Part shown: positions 45,596-53,321 of the stretch, piece after piece
Layout of the letters: each line of letters opens with the position of its first letter
Position numbering within the stretch: the stretch's first letter is position 1
Source: Rugosimonospora africana
GTDB taxonomy: Bacteria > Actinomycetota > Actinomycetes > Mycobacteriales > Micromonosporaceae
Length of the DNA: 64,000 nucleotides
Direction of reading: 5' to 3'
Assembly (NCBI RefSeq): GCF_016862975.1
Contig: NZ_BONZ01000062.1
Location: 1-64,000 of the forward strand
Translations under genes and position numbers: made by a program
Notes under the pieces: model-generated
Databases searched by the model: none
What the model saw: the letters and a program-made list of their open reading frames with translations, nothing else
Told to the model about the DNA's origin: nothing

Positions 45596-46642
45596 GTGGA
45601 CCGCACGGACGGCCTGACCGCCGTGCGCGCGTTCGTGGTCTCCGGACCCGGCCGGTACGGCGTCGTCGAGCTGACCGATCCGCGCCCGGGCCCCGGCGAA
45701 GTGCTGATCGCCCCGGCGGCCGTCGGGATCTGCGGTTCGGATCTGGAACTGCTCGCCGGGCAACGGCCGGCGGACTTCGCGTGCTACCCGATCGTGCCCG
45801 GCCATGAGTGGTCCGGTCACGTCGTCGAACTCGGTGCCGGCGTCGACGGCCTGGAGGTGGGGCAGCCCGTGGTGGCTCAGGGCGTGCGCGCCTGCGACCG
45901 GTGCGACCGGTGCCGGGAGGGCCGGTCCAACCTGTGCGCCGGAGCGTACGCGGAGACCGGCTTCACCCATCCCGGCGCGCTGGCCCAGAGAATGACCGTG
46001 CCGGTCGCGCTGGTGCACGCGCTGCCCGCCGACCGGGACATCGAGCCGGCCGCGCTGATCGAACCGGCGGCGTGCGTGGCCAGCGGGCTGCTGGAGGTCG
46101 GCATGCCGGCGGCCGGCAGCCGGGTCGCGGTGGTCGGCGACGGGCCGCTCGGGTTGCTGGCGCTGCAGTTGCTGCGCCTGCACACGCCGGCCGACCTGGT
46201 GATGCTGGGCCACCGCCCGGACCGGGTGGGCTACGGCGAGGCGTGCGGCGCCACCGCGGTCCTGGTCGGTGCCGGGGGTACCGAGCCGGAGTTGCGCGGC
46301 CGCTTCGATCTGGTCGTCGAGGCGACCAACTCGGCGCCGGGCGCGGCGACCGCCCTCGCGTTGGCCCGGCGCGGCGGCACTGTACTGCTGCTGGGCATCT
46401 CCGGATCGGCCCGGCCGGCCCTCGACCCGGACGTGATCAGCCTCGGTCAGCTACGCGTGCAGGGCGCCTTCGCCGCGGCGCCGGCCGCCTGGCGGTTGGT
46501 GGTCGCGCTGTACGCCGCCGGACTGTTCGATCCCGGCGCGCTCATCACCCACCGGTTCGAACTCGCTGAGACGCCCACCGCGCTGGCCGTGCTCGGTGAC
46601 CGCGGGGTGAAGACGCTCAAGGTGCTCATCCGCCCGAATTGA
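45596..46642 (+). CDS. Zinc-dependent medium-chain dehydrogenase
   Basis: A 348-aa alcohol/polyol dehydrogenase-like enzyme. Catalytic zinc ligands lie in GICGSD and GHEWSGH; the structural zinc site is the four-Cys pattern CDRCDRC with the later NLC. The NAD(P) motif is VVGDGPLGLLALQLL. It may oxidise a sugar or polyol, since it sits next to an IclR-type regulator and downstream of an arabinose-type promoter. GTG 45596 is used; a second GTG lies nine codons later. Its 3' end overlaps the convergent iclR gene by 17 bp. Confidence 0.87.
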   Translation: MDRTDGLTAVRAFVVSGPGRYGVVELTDPRPGPGEVLIAPAAVGICGSDLELLAGQRPADFACYPIVPGHEWSGHVVELGAGVDGLEVGQPVVAQGVRACDRCDRCREGRSNLCAGAYAETGFTHPGALAQRMTVPVALVHALPADRDIEPAALIEPAACVASGLLEVGMPAAGSRVAVVGDGPLGLLALQLLRLHTPADLVMLGHRPDRVGYGEACGATAVLVGAGGTEPELRGRFDLVVEATNSAPGAATALALARRGGTVLLLGISGSARPALDPDVISLGQLRVQGAFAAAPAAWRLVVALYAAGLFDPGALITHRFELAETPTALAVLGDRGVKTLKVLIRPN

Positions 46643-47438
46643 CCGCGAGCCGCTCCAGCCCGATGGCGTCCGAACTGCCGGAGTAGCCCAGCCGCTGGGA
46701 CAGCGAGAGCGCGCCGGCCCGGACGAGTGTGGTCCACTCCTTCTCCCGTTCCGGCGTCCACCGGATGATGGGCACCGAGATGCTGATCGCGGCGACGACC
46801 GCTCCACTGTGGTCGGCCACCGGCGCGGCGACGCACCGCACCGCGTCGTTGGATTCGCAGTTGTCGTACGAGACGCCCTGCGCGCGCACCTCGGAGAGCA
46901 CCGCGCGCAGCCGGGCCGGTGAGGTCACGCTGTTCGGGGTCATGGCGGACAGGCTCTGCCCCGGCGGGTACCGAGCCTCCAGCGCCTCGGTGGACAGCGC
47001 GGCGAGCAGCACCTTGCCCACCGCCGTGCAGTGCGCCGGCAGCCGCCGGCCGACCGCGGAGACCATCCGGACCGGGTGCGTGGAGTCCACCTTCGCGACG
47101 TAGACCACGTGCGCCCCATCGAGTACCGCGATGTGCACCGTCTCGTCGCACGCGCCGGCCACCTCGGCGGCCACCTGCTGCGCCTCGCGGGCCAGGTCGA
47201 GCTGCTCGGCGAACCGGTTGCCGAGCTGGAACAGGCGCATGCCCAGCCGGTACCGGATCGGCGAGCTCTCCGAGGCGATCAGGTAGGACCGGTCGACGAG
47301 CGTGTTGACCAGCTCGTGCACGGTGGTGCGCGGCAGCTTGAGGCGCTCCGCGACCTCGGGAGCCGTCAGCGTGTTGCGGTCAAGGAACAGCTCCAGCACA
47401 TCCAGCGCGCGGGTGACGGCCGGCACCGCTCTGGCCAT
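46626..47438 (-). CDS. IclR-family transcriptional regulator
   Basis: A 270-aa regulator with an N-terminal winged helix (LTAPEVAERLKLPRTTVHELVNTL) and a C-terminal effector domain (LPAHCTAVGKVLLAAL, VSYDNCESNDAVRCVAAPV). ATG 47438 follows AAGGGAG. The shared intergenic region with the U32-like gene contains the box at 47535-47548. It is therefore the best candidate for binding the TYCGNNATNYCGAA boxes across the locus, as these do not look like LacI sites. The effector is unknown, possibly arabinose or a derivative. Confidence 0.9.
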   Translation of the reverse strand: MARAVPAVTRALDVLELFLDRNTLTAPEVAERLKLPRTTVHELVNTLVDRSYLIASESSPIRYRLGMRLFQLGNRFAEQLDLAREAQQVAAEVAGACDETVHIAVLDGAHVVYVAKVDSTHPVRMVSAVGRRLPAHCTAVGKVLLAALSTEALEARYPPGQSLSAMTPNSVTSPARLRAVLSEVRAQGVSYDNCESNDAVRCVAAPVADHSGAVVAAISISVPIIRWTPEREKEWTTLVRAGALSLSQRLGYSGSSDAIGLERLAVNSGG

Positions 47439-47479
47439 GTTGCGGACTCCCTTCGACGGACCGACATTCTAGCGTGTCA

Positions 47480-47548
47480 TTGACGCGCATCCGCGCTGTC
47501 GCATACCGTCGGATGTACGGCATATTGAACTGAGTCCGAGATATCGAA
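47480..47548 (+). promoter_or_regulatory. U32-like gene promoter with IclR-type operator
   Basis: TTGACG (47480-47485) and TACCGT (47504-47509) are separated by 18 bp. TCCGAGATATCGAA (47535-47548) lies about 19-32 nt after the predicted start. This is between the divergent iclR and U32-like genes. Confidence 0.75.
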
Positions 47549-47573
47549 TAGTTGGGACCAGGGTGGCGGTGCG

Positions 47574-48509
47574 ATGACCGACTCGACCACAGGCGATCTG
47601 CTCGTCGCGCTCGGACTGCCGGCGTCCGACCAGTATCCGCCCGAACCGTCCGCGCAGCGATTCCCCGACGGAGCGCAGTACCGGGTCGAGATTCCCAGCG
47701 TAGAGGGGCCGCGCTGCCTGGAGGCGGTGCTGGAGGAGGCGGAGCGGTTCGGGGTACCGGTCACCCGGGTGTCCCAGGGCAGCGGGGTCGGGCTGCTCAC
47801 CGACGCCGAGATCACCGAGATGGTCACCCTCGCCGCCGGCGCCGGCATCGAACTGAGCCTGTTCGCCCGGCCGTGCGCCGGTTGGGACGCGTCCGCCATG
47901 ACCCGGGCATCGGCCGGCGGCGGGCTCGCCCCGACCACCCGCGGCCAGGACCAGCTCGTCGCGGTGGTCGACGAGATCCGCCGGGCGGCCGACCTGGGCG
48001 TGCGCAGCGTGCTCATCGCCGACGTCGGAGTGCTCGCCGTCTTCGCGAAGCTGCGCGCCGGCGGCGTGCTGCCGGCCGACATGCAGGCGAAGGTCTCGGT
48101 GATGCTGCCGGTCGCCAATCCCGCCGCGGCACAGGTCATCGCCGGGCTCGGCGCGGACACCATCAACCTGCCGACCGACCTCACCCTCGCGCAGACCGCG
48201 GCCATCCGGTCGGTCACCGCACTGCCCCTGGACATCTACGTCGAGGCACCGGACAACCTGGGCGGCTTCGTGCGCCACTACGAGCTGCCCCGGCTCATCG
48301 AGCTGGTCGCCCCGGTGTACGCGAAGTTCGGCCTGCGCAACGCCCCGGACCTGTACCCATCCGGCAGCCACCTGGAGCGCACCGCGGTCGAGCTGACCCG
48401 GGAACGGGTCCGGCGCGCCCGGCTGGGCCTGGACCTGCTGGCCCGGAGCGGCGCGAACCCCACCTGCTCGGCGCCGCACGCGAAGGGGCTCGCCGTCCCG
48501 GTCACCTGA
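47574..48509 (+). CDS. U32-peptidase-like TIM-barrel protein
   Basis: A 311-aa cytoplasmic protein resembling the peptidase U32 barrel (YRVEIPSVEGPRCLEAVLEEA, VLIADVGVLAVFAKL, INLPTDLTLAQTAAIRS, APVYAKFGLRNAPDLYP). Many such proteins in sugar clusters have no shown protease activity and may be metabolic enzymes. The operator in its promoter and the divergent iclR gene place it in the arabinan regulon. ATG 47574 follows GGTGGCGG. Confidence 0.7.
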   Translation: MTDSTTGDLLVALGLPASDQYPPEPSAQRFPDGAQYRVEIPSVEGPRCLEAVLEEAERFGVPVTRVSQGSGVGLLTDAEITEMVTLAAGAGIELSLFARPCAGWDASAMTRASAGGGLAPTTRGQDQLVAVVDEIRRAADLGVRSVLIADVGVLAVFAKLRAGGVLPADMQAKVSVMLPVANPAAAQVIAGLGADTINLPTDLTLAQTAAIRSVTALPLDIYVEAPDNLGGFVRHYELPRLIELVAPVYAKFGLRNAPDLYPSGSHLERTAVELTRERVRRARLGLDLLARSGANPTCSAPHAKGLAVPVT

Positions 48510-48520
48510 GCCGGCTGCTC

Positions 48521-49753
48521 TTACAGCGTGGCCAGGTAGGCGCCGGCCGCCTCCGGAGTCATGAACCAGTCCCGGAAGTCGTTCGGGTCGGAGAAGCCGT
48601 TGGCGAACCGGCGCGCGACGACCGAGTTGCCCGCCGCCGTACCCAGCAACTGCTGCACGTGTTCCGGCAGCGGCTGCAGCATCGCGTTGGTCCACGCGGT
48701 GACCGCCTCGCCGGTCTGCGCCCAGAACCGCTCGAACGTCTGCTCCATCCACTCATGGTCGAACGGCGCCTCGCCGTGCCGCAGGATGGCCTCCAGGTAG
48801 GCCGCCGCGCACTTGGCCGCGGTGTTGCTGCCCTGCCCGGTGATCGGGTCGTTGGCCACCACCACGTCGGCCATGCCCAGCACCAGGCCGCCGGACGGCA
48901 GCACCGCCACCGGCCGGCGCACGGTCGGCGTGTACCGGCCGGACAGCGTCGCGCGGCCGTCGGTCAGCTCCACGTTCGCGCACCGCTCGTAGACCCACGG
49001 CACGTACTGCTGGGCGAGATCGAGCGTGATCTTCAGGTGCTCGGACGGGTCCATCCGCTGTTTGAACTGGTCGAGCGGACCGTCCGGGACGGCTTCCCAG
49101 AACAGGATGTCGCACGGGCCGGACAGCGTCAGGCCGGGGATGACGAACAGCTCGCCCAGCCCGGGTACCGCGTTGAACCCCACGTTGCACACCGGCCACA
49201 GCGGGTCCCGGGCCATGCCGTGCACGTACGCGACGGCGAGCCCGCGCTGCGGCTCGCTGTACGGCGACCGGGACGCGTCGCGGTCGAACACGCTGACCAG
49301 CTCACCCTTGCCGGCGGCGACAACGGTCAGGTCGTAGCGGCCGAGCCGGGTCAGCCCGTCCAGGTCGGCGGTCGTCACGCCCTGGTAGTGGACGGTACCG
49401 CCGCGCTCCTCGAACAGTTCCAGCCAGGCTGCCATCTTCACCCGCTGGTCGGTGCTCTGCCCGTAGTCGTCGAGCGGGCACGGGACGGCGAGCGCCCGCT
49501 GCCCGGGCGGCGCCGACAACTGCACGTGCAGGCCCTCGAAGTGCGGCGTCTCCTCCTCCCACAGGTTGAGCTGCTGCTCCCGCTCGGTCTGCAGTGCCCG
49601 GTGGAACATGCCCTGGGTACTCATCACCCAGCCGCGGCGGATCTCGTCTGGGGTACGGGCGGACATGATGGTCACTTCGTAGCCGTGGGCGAGCAGGCTC
49701 AGGCCCAACTGCAGGCCGGACTGGCCGGCGCCGACGATCAAGATCTTCCGCAC
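48521..49753 (-). CDS. StyA-like (styrene/indole) flavin monooxygenase
   Basis: A 410-aa FAD enzyme of the two-component styrene/indole monooxygenase type. The N-terminal dinucleotide motif is ILIVGAGQSGLQLGLSLL. Substrate-domain motifs such as RRGWVMSTQGMFHRALQTE and MADVVVANDPITGQGSNTA are present. StyA enzymes need a separate NADH:FAD reductase (StyB), and none is in the window. It is the last gene of the conservon operon, 49 bp after the GTPase, in the place where a cytochrome P450 often sits. The substrate is unknown. Confidence 0.85.
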   Translation of the reverse strand: MRKILIVGAGQSGLQLGLSLLAHGYEVTIMSARTPDEIRRGWVMSTQGMFHRALQTEREQQLNLWEEETPHFEGLHVQLSAPPGQRALAVPCPLDDYGQSTDQRVKMAAWLELFEERGGTVHYQGVTTADLDGLTRLGRYDLTVVAAGKGELVSVFDRDASRSPYSEPQRGLAVAYVHGMARDPLWPVCNVGFNAVPGLGELFVIPGLTLSGPCDILFWEAVPDGPLDQFKQRMDPSEHLKITLDLAQQYVPWVYERCANVELTDGRATLSGRYTPTVRRPVAVLPSGGLVLGMADVVVANDPITGQGSNTAAKCAAAYLEAILRHGEAPFDHEWMEQTFERFWAQTGEAVTAWTNAMLQPLPEHVQQLLGTAAGNSVVARRFANGFSDPNDFRDWFMTPEAAGAYLATL

Positions 49754-49802
49754 GGGTACCTCCTGTTGAAAAGCTCTTGTTCGTCCGCGTCGCGACGGCC
49801 GC

Positions 49803-50378
49803 TCACCCGACGGCGAGCGCGTCCGACTCCGGAGTTCCGGACGTGGTCTGGATGGTGTGGGTCACCACGGTCAGCAGCGCCTGCGCGACCGACCCCGACT
49901 CGCGCGCGTCGCAAGTGATCAGCGGTACCCCAGGGGACAGCGCCAGCGCCTCGCGGACGTCGTCGAGGTTGTGCGTGAGGATCCCGTCGAACAGGTTGAC
50001 GCCGACCACGAACGGCACATCGCTGTCCTGTTCGAGATAGTTGATCGCGGCGAACGAGGTCTCCAGGCACCGCGTGTCGACCAGCACCAGCGCGCCGACC
50101 GCGCCCCGGCACAGGTCGTCCCACATCGGCCAGAATCGCGCCTGACCGGGCGTGCCGAACAGGTACAGCACGAGATCGTCGGCGATGGTCAACCGGCCGA
50201 AGTCCATGGCCACGGTGGTCGTGGTCTTGTCGATGCCGGGATCCATCCGGTCGACCGGCTCGCTGGCGGCGGTCATCCACGCCTCGGTGTTGATCGGTGC
50301 TATCTCCGAGATCGCGGCGACGCAGGTCGTCTTGCCAACTCCGAAACCGCCCGCGATGACGATCTTCGCGGAGGTCAT
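49803..50378 (-). CDS. Conservon GTP-binding protein (CvnD-like)
   Basis: A 191-aa small Ras/MglA-like GTPase. The P-loop is GGFGVGKTT, the switch II region is LFGTPGQARFW, and the base-recognition motif reads GVNLFDG instead of NKxD, as in many conservon GTPases. It would switch a membrane-linked signalling complex with the roadblock protein. It starts 10 bp after the DUF742 gene. Confidence 0.9.
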   Translation of the reverse strand: MTSAKIVIAGGFGVGKTTCVAAISEIAPINTEAWMTAASEPVDRMDPGIDKTTTTVAMDFGRLTIADDLVLYLFGTPGQARFWPMWDDLCRGAVGALVLVDTRCLETSFAAINYLEQDSDVPFVVGVNLFDGILTHNLDDVREALALSPGVPLITCDARESGSVAQALLTVVTHTIQTTSGTPESDALAVG

Positions 50379-50388
50379 CGTCGGATGC

Positions 50389-50733
50389 TCAGGCGAGCTG
50401 GCGAAGGCCATCGCGGAGTCTCTCCAGGAGGTCGAAGTCGAACGGCGAATCGTAGGTGTCCGGGTGGACCACCAGCCGGTCGGTGGACGCGAGGTCGTCG
50501 ACGACCACCCGGGTGACGCCCAGCGGCATGCCCGAGTACGCGGACAGTTCGGCGACCGACCGGGTCTCGCGGGCGTGCTCGTACAGCGAGCGCGCCTCCG
50601 GCAGCAGCCGGGACGCGAACAGCGCGTCGTAGAACGGCACCGACACCAGCGTGTGGACCAGCAGATGCCGGCGGGTTCGGGTGCGGCCTCCGATGAGAAC
50701 GTAGGGCCGCACCTTCCAGTGCGTGGTGGCCAC
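50389..50733 (-). CDS. DUF742 protein (CvnC-like)
   Basis: A 114-aa protein with a winged-helix-like fold. The family pattern VRPYVLIGGRTR at the start and AYSGMPLGVTRVVVDDLAS in the middle are clear. GTG 50733 follows AGGAG. It lies between the roadblock and GTPase genes as in standard conservons. Confidence 0.9.
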   Translation of the reverse strand: MATTHWKVRPYVLIGGRTRTRRHLLVHTLVSVPFYDALFASRLLPEARSLYEHARETRSVAELSAYSGMPLGVTRVVVDDLASTDRLVVHPDTYDSPFDFDLLERLRDGLRQLA

Positions 50734-50761
50734 GGTGTCGCTCCTGAAGTCCGGGCGCCGT

Positions 50762-51220
50762 TTACCGGGGCCGCTGGCTGATGGTGGCGCCGTGCAGCTC
50801 CTTGCGCAGCTGCGGGGTCAGCAGGTGTGCGACCGCACCGACGAACTGGGTCATCTGGTAGGCCACCACGCGCAGGTCGCATCCGCTGCCCGCGGCGACG
50901 GCCAGCCCGGCCGCGTCGCCGACCCGCATGAACAACAGGTGCCCGCGCGGCAGCCGGATCGTGATGTACTCCGACGCGCCCAGGTCGAGCAGCGACGCGC
51001 TGCGGTCGGCCATGCTGATCAGGCCGGCGGTCAACGCGGACAACTGATCCGCGAGGTCCCGGGTGACCAGGCGGGAGCCGACGAGCGGCAGCCCGTCGCG
51101 GGAGACGATCAGCGCGTGCGTCACGCCGGGCACCTCATCGGCGAACTGGCCGATCAGCCACGCGAAGTCCTGCGGCGTGTGCAGTGTCGACGAAGCGGAG
51201 TGCTTGGTGGGTACCGTCAT
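50762..51220 (-). CDS. Roadblock/LC7 domain protein (CvnB-like)
   Basis: A 152-aa protein. The roadblock core includes VPGVTHALIVSRDGLPLVGSR and SEYITIRLPRGHLLFMRVGD. Such proteins act as GTPase-activating partners for the MglA-like GTPase. Its start overlaps the kinase stop by 4 bp, showing translational coupling. Confidence 0.9.
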   Translation of the reverse strand: MTVPTKHSASSTLHTPQDFAWLIGQFADEVPGVTHALIVSRDGLPLVGSRLVTRDLADQLSALTAGLISMADRSASLLDLGASEYITIRLPRGHLLFMRVGDAAGLAVAAGSGCDLRVVAYQMTQFVGAVAHLLTPQLRKELHGATISQRPR

Positions 51221-52794
51221 CGGTCCGTCCCTTCGAAGCCCTGATCACCGAAGGTGGTATGCACGTCGCCGCCGAAGGCGTCGAACGTGTCGCTCTCCGC
51301 GGCGTCGCTCTCCGCGGCGTCGTGGGCGTCGCTGATGCCGGCCGCGAAGTCCGCCGTTTCGTCCGGCCACGGAATCCGGTCGGCGTCGGGTGCCGCCTGC
51401 CCGAACACGGCCGCGATCCCGGCCTTGCGACCGCCCGCCGCCGGGCCGGCGGTCGGCAGGCCGCCACCGAAGCCGCCGGGCGGGTTGCCGTTGGTCGGGC
51501 CGAGACTCGGCGCTGTGCCGTTGGTCGCGTCGATGCCGAAACCACCGGCGGTCGGCTGGTCGCGCAGGCTGGTGCGCGGACGCCGGGGCAGGCCGGCGGC
51601 CGTCGAGAGTTGGAGCGAGGGGTACTCGTCGGCTCCGTCGTTCGGGCCGCCCGGCTGCTGTTGGTACTGGTGCGGCTGCCCGTCGGCCACCGGCGCCCGC
51701 CCCCGGTACCCGTCGGACGTGTCGAACTGGCCGGACGGCTCCTTGGCGGAGGCTGGCGGAGGGTCGTCGGGCAACGGCGGAACCTCGCAGATCAACCCGT
51801 CAGGGATCAGGACCGTGGCGGTGGTGCCACCCGGCTGGCGGCCGTTCAGGCGCACCCGCATCCGGTGCATCAGGGCCAGCCGCTGGACGACGAGCAGGCC
51901 GATGTGGGAGTCCGGGTTACCGCTCAGCACGGCCGGGTAGTCGGCCTCGAACATCGCGTTGAGCGCCGCGAGCCGGACCGCGCCCAAGCCCACGCCGGAG
52001 TCCTCCACGCGCACCAGCACGCTGCCCAGTTCGGTGATGTGCGCGGAGACCCGCACGGTGGAGCTGGGCGGGGAGAACCGGGTCGCGTTGTCCAGCAACT
52101 CGGTCAGTACCCGGATCACATCGTCGGCGGCGAACTCGACCACCGCCAGCTCTGCCATCGACCCGAAGTGCACGCGCGGGTAGTGCTCGATCGCGGAGGC
52201 CGCGGCACGGACCACGTCGAGCAGGTGGGTCACCTGCCGGCCGGCGTCCTCGACCTTGTGCCCGGCGAGCACCTGGAGGTTTTCCGCCTGCCGGCGGATG
52301 CGGGCGTTGGCGTGGTCGATGCGGTACAGCTTCTCCAGCCGCTCCGGGTTCTCCTCCTCGGCCTCGGCAGCCTCCAGCTGGGAACTCATCTGGTAGACCG
52401 CGGCCAGTACGCGCAGCGCGAACTGCTCGCAGACCCTCGGCCACACCCCGTCGCCGGCCCGGCCGGCCTCGGCCGTCAGTCCGGCCGGGGCGGTGCCGGT
52501 GGGCCTCATGCCCGGCATGCCCGCCATACCCGGTCCCGCCATACCCGGCAGGCTGGCCATGCCCGGCATTCCCGTCATACCCGATGTGGCTGTGCCCGGG
52601 CCCGGGCGGGTGCCCGGCGCCGGACGCGTGGTGTTCGGGGTGACCCTGGCCGGTCCGGCGGGTAACTCGGCGGCCGGTATCGCCGATCGGGGCAGGGGTT
52701 CGGTGGTGAATTCGGCGTTCAACACGGTGGGCCGCTCCGGCGCCTCGCCGTCGGAAGGGCCCAACCAGTCAGCCAGCCGCTGTCGCCAACTCAC
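51217..52794 (-). CDS. Conservon sensor histidine-kinase-like protein (CvnA-like)
   Basis: A 525-aa protein. The N-terminal third is disordered and includes a Met/Pro/Gly-rich repeat (GMTGMPGMASLPGMAG, GMAGMPGM, about 71-98). A helical region with the degenerate H-box YRIDHANARIRRQAENLQVLAG precedes the GHKL ATPase with ELLDNATRFSPP and VEDSGVGLG. The C-terminal 180 residues are Pro/Gly/Asp-rich and disordered. No membrane segment is seen, unlike some CvnA proteins. GTG 52794 is used. It is first of the five-gene operon. Confidence 0.85.
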   Translation of the reverse strand: MSWRQRLADWLGPSDGEAPERPTVLNAEFTTEPLPRSAIPAAELPAGPARVTPNTTRPAPGTRPGPGTATSGMTGMPGMASLPGMAGPGMAGMPGMRPTGTAPAGLTAEAGRAGDGVWPRVCEQFALRVLAAVYQMSSQLEAAEAEEENPERLEKLYRIDHANARIRRQAENLQVLAGHKVEDAGRQVTHLLDVVRAAASAIEHYPRVHFGSMAELAVVEFAADDVIRVLTELLDNATRFSPPSSTVRVSAHITELGSVLVRVEDSGVGLGAVRLAALNAMFEADYPAVLSGNPDSHIGLLVVQRLALMHRMRVRLNGRQPGGTTATVLIPDGLICEVPPLPDDPPPASAKEPSGQFDTSDGYRGRAPVADGQPHQYQQQPGGPNDGADEYPSLQLSTAAGLPRRPRTSLRDQPTAGGFGIDATNGTAPSLGPTNGNPPGGFGGGLPTAGPAAGGRKAGIAAVFGQAAPDADRIPWPDETADFAAGISDAHDAAESDAAESDTFDAFGGDVHTTFGDQGFEGTDR

Positions 52795-53321
52795 CGGCTC
52801 ACCACGCGATCTCGCAGTACATACGCGCTCTTCCGTTAATCCCGATATAAACCAAGAGGACGGCGTAAGAGCCGTCCGCGCGGTTTTGGGCGTCTGAGAG
52901 GCGAGTCAACCACTCAACCGCCAGAAGCGCAACATTTTCACGTCTTGGTGCTATTTGCGCTGATCGCACCGTGGATCGGTCCGCCGAAAGGAGGATCGTC
53001 GATCGCCCCATTCGTGTAACAGGGAAGCGCCTCACTGGCCGGAAGATCGACTAGCGGTAATGGGTTCGCCGCGAATCGTCACCGCCGTTTCGGATGTGGC
53101 GCCGCCGGGCGGTCCGCGGAACGGTATTAACCGCGGATACCGAGCAATTGCCTCTTACGCGGCCAGGTGAGGTCATCGCCGCACGCGGCACCGCTCTCTT
53201 CCTCCAAAAAGCCTCGGTACGGGCTGAGATTTCCGCATCAGTTAGCCGTCTGGCTGGGCACGCGGGCATTCGCGTGGCAAGTCTTGAGCCGGTGTGTCCG
53301 ACGCGGGGTGGGGGTTAGGCG
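52795..53321. other. 527-bp divergent intergenic region
   Basis: It separates the conservon operon from the penicillin-binding protein gene and is more AT-rich than its surroundings in places. It must contain both promoters, but I cannot fix them with confidence. The short frames inside it lack coding bias and I do not annotate them. Confidence 0.6.

Noticed and set aside
52507-52584. CRISPR-like array in the conservon kinase gene
   Set aside because: The repeats are in frame and encode Met-Pro-Gly-Ala units, with no spacers.
53051-53318. Small genes in the region between the conservon and the PBP gene
   Set aside because: The frames overlap on both strands, lack ribosome sites and codon bias, and their translations are Arg-rich shadows.
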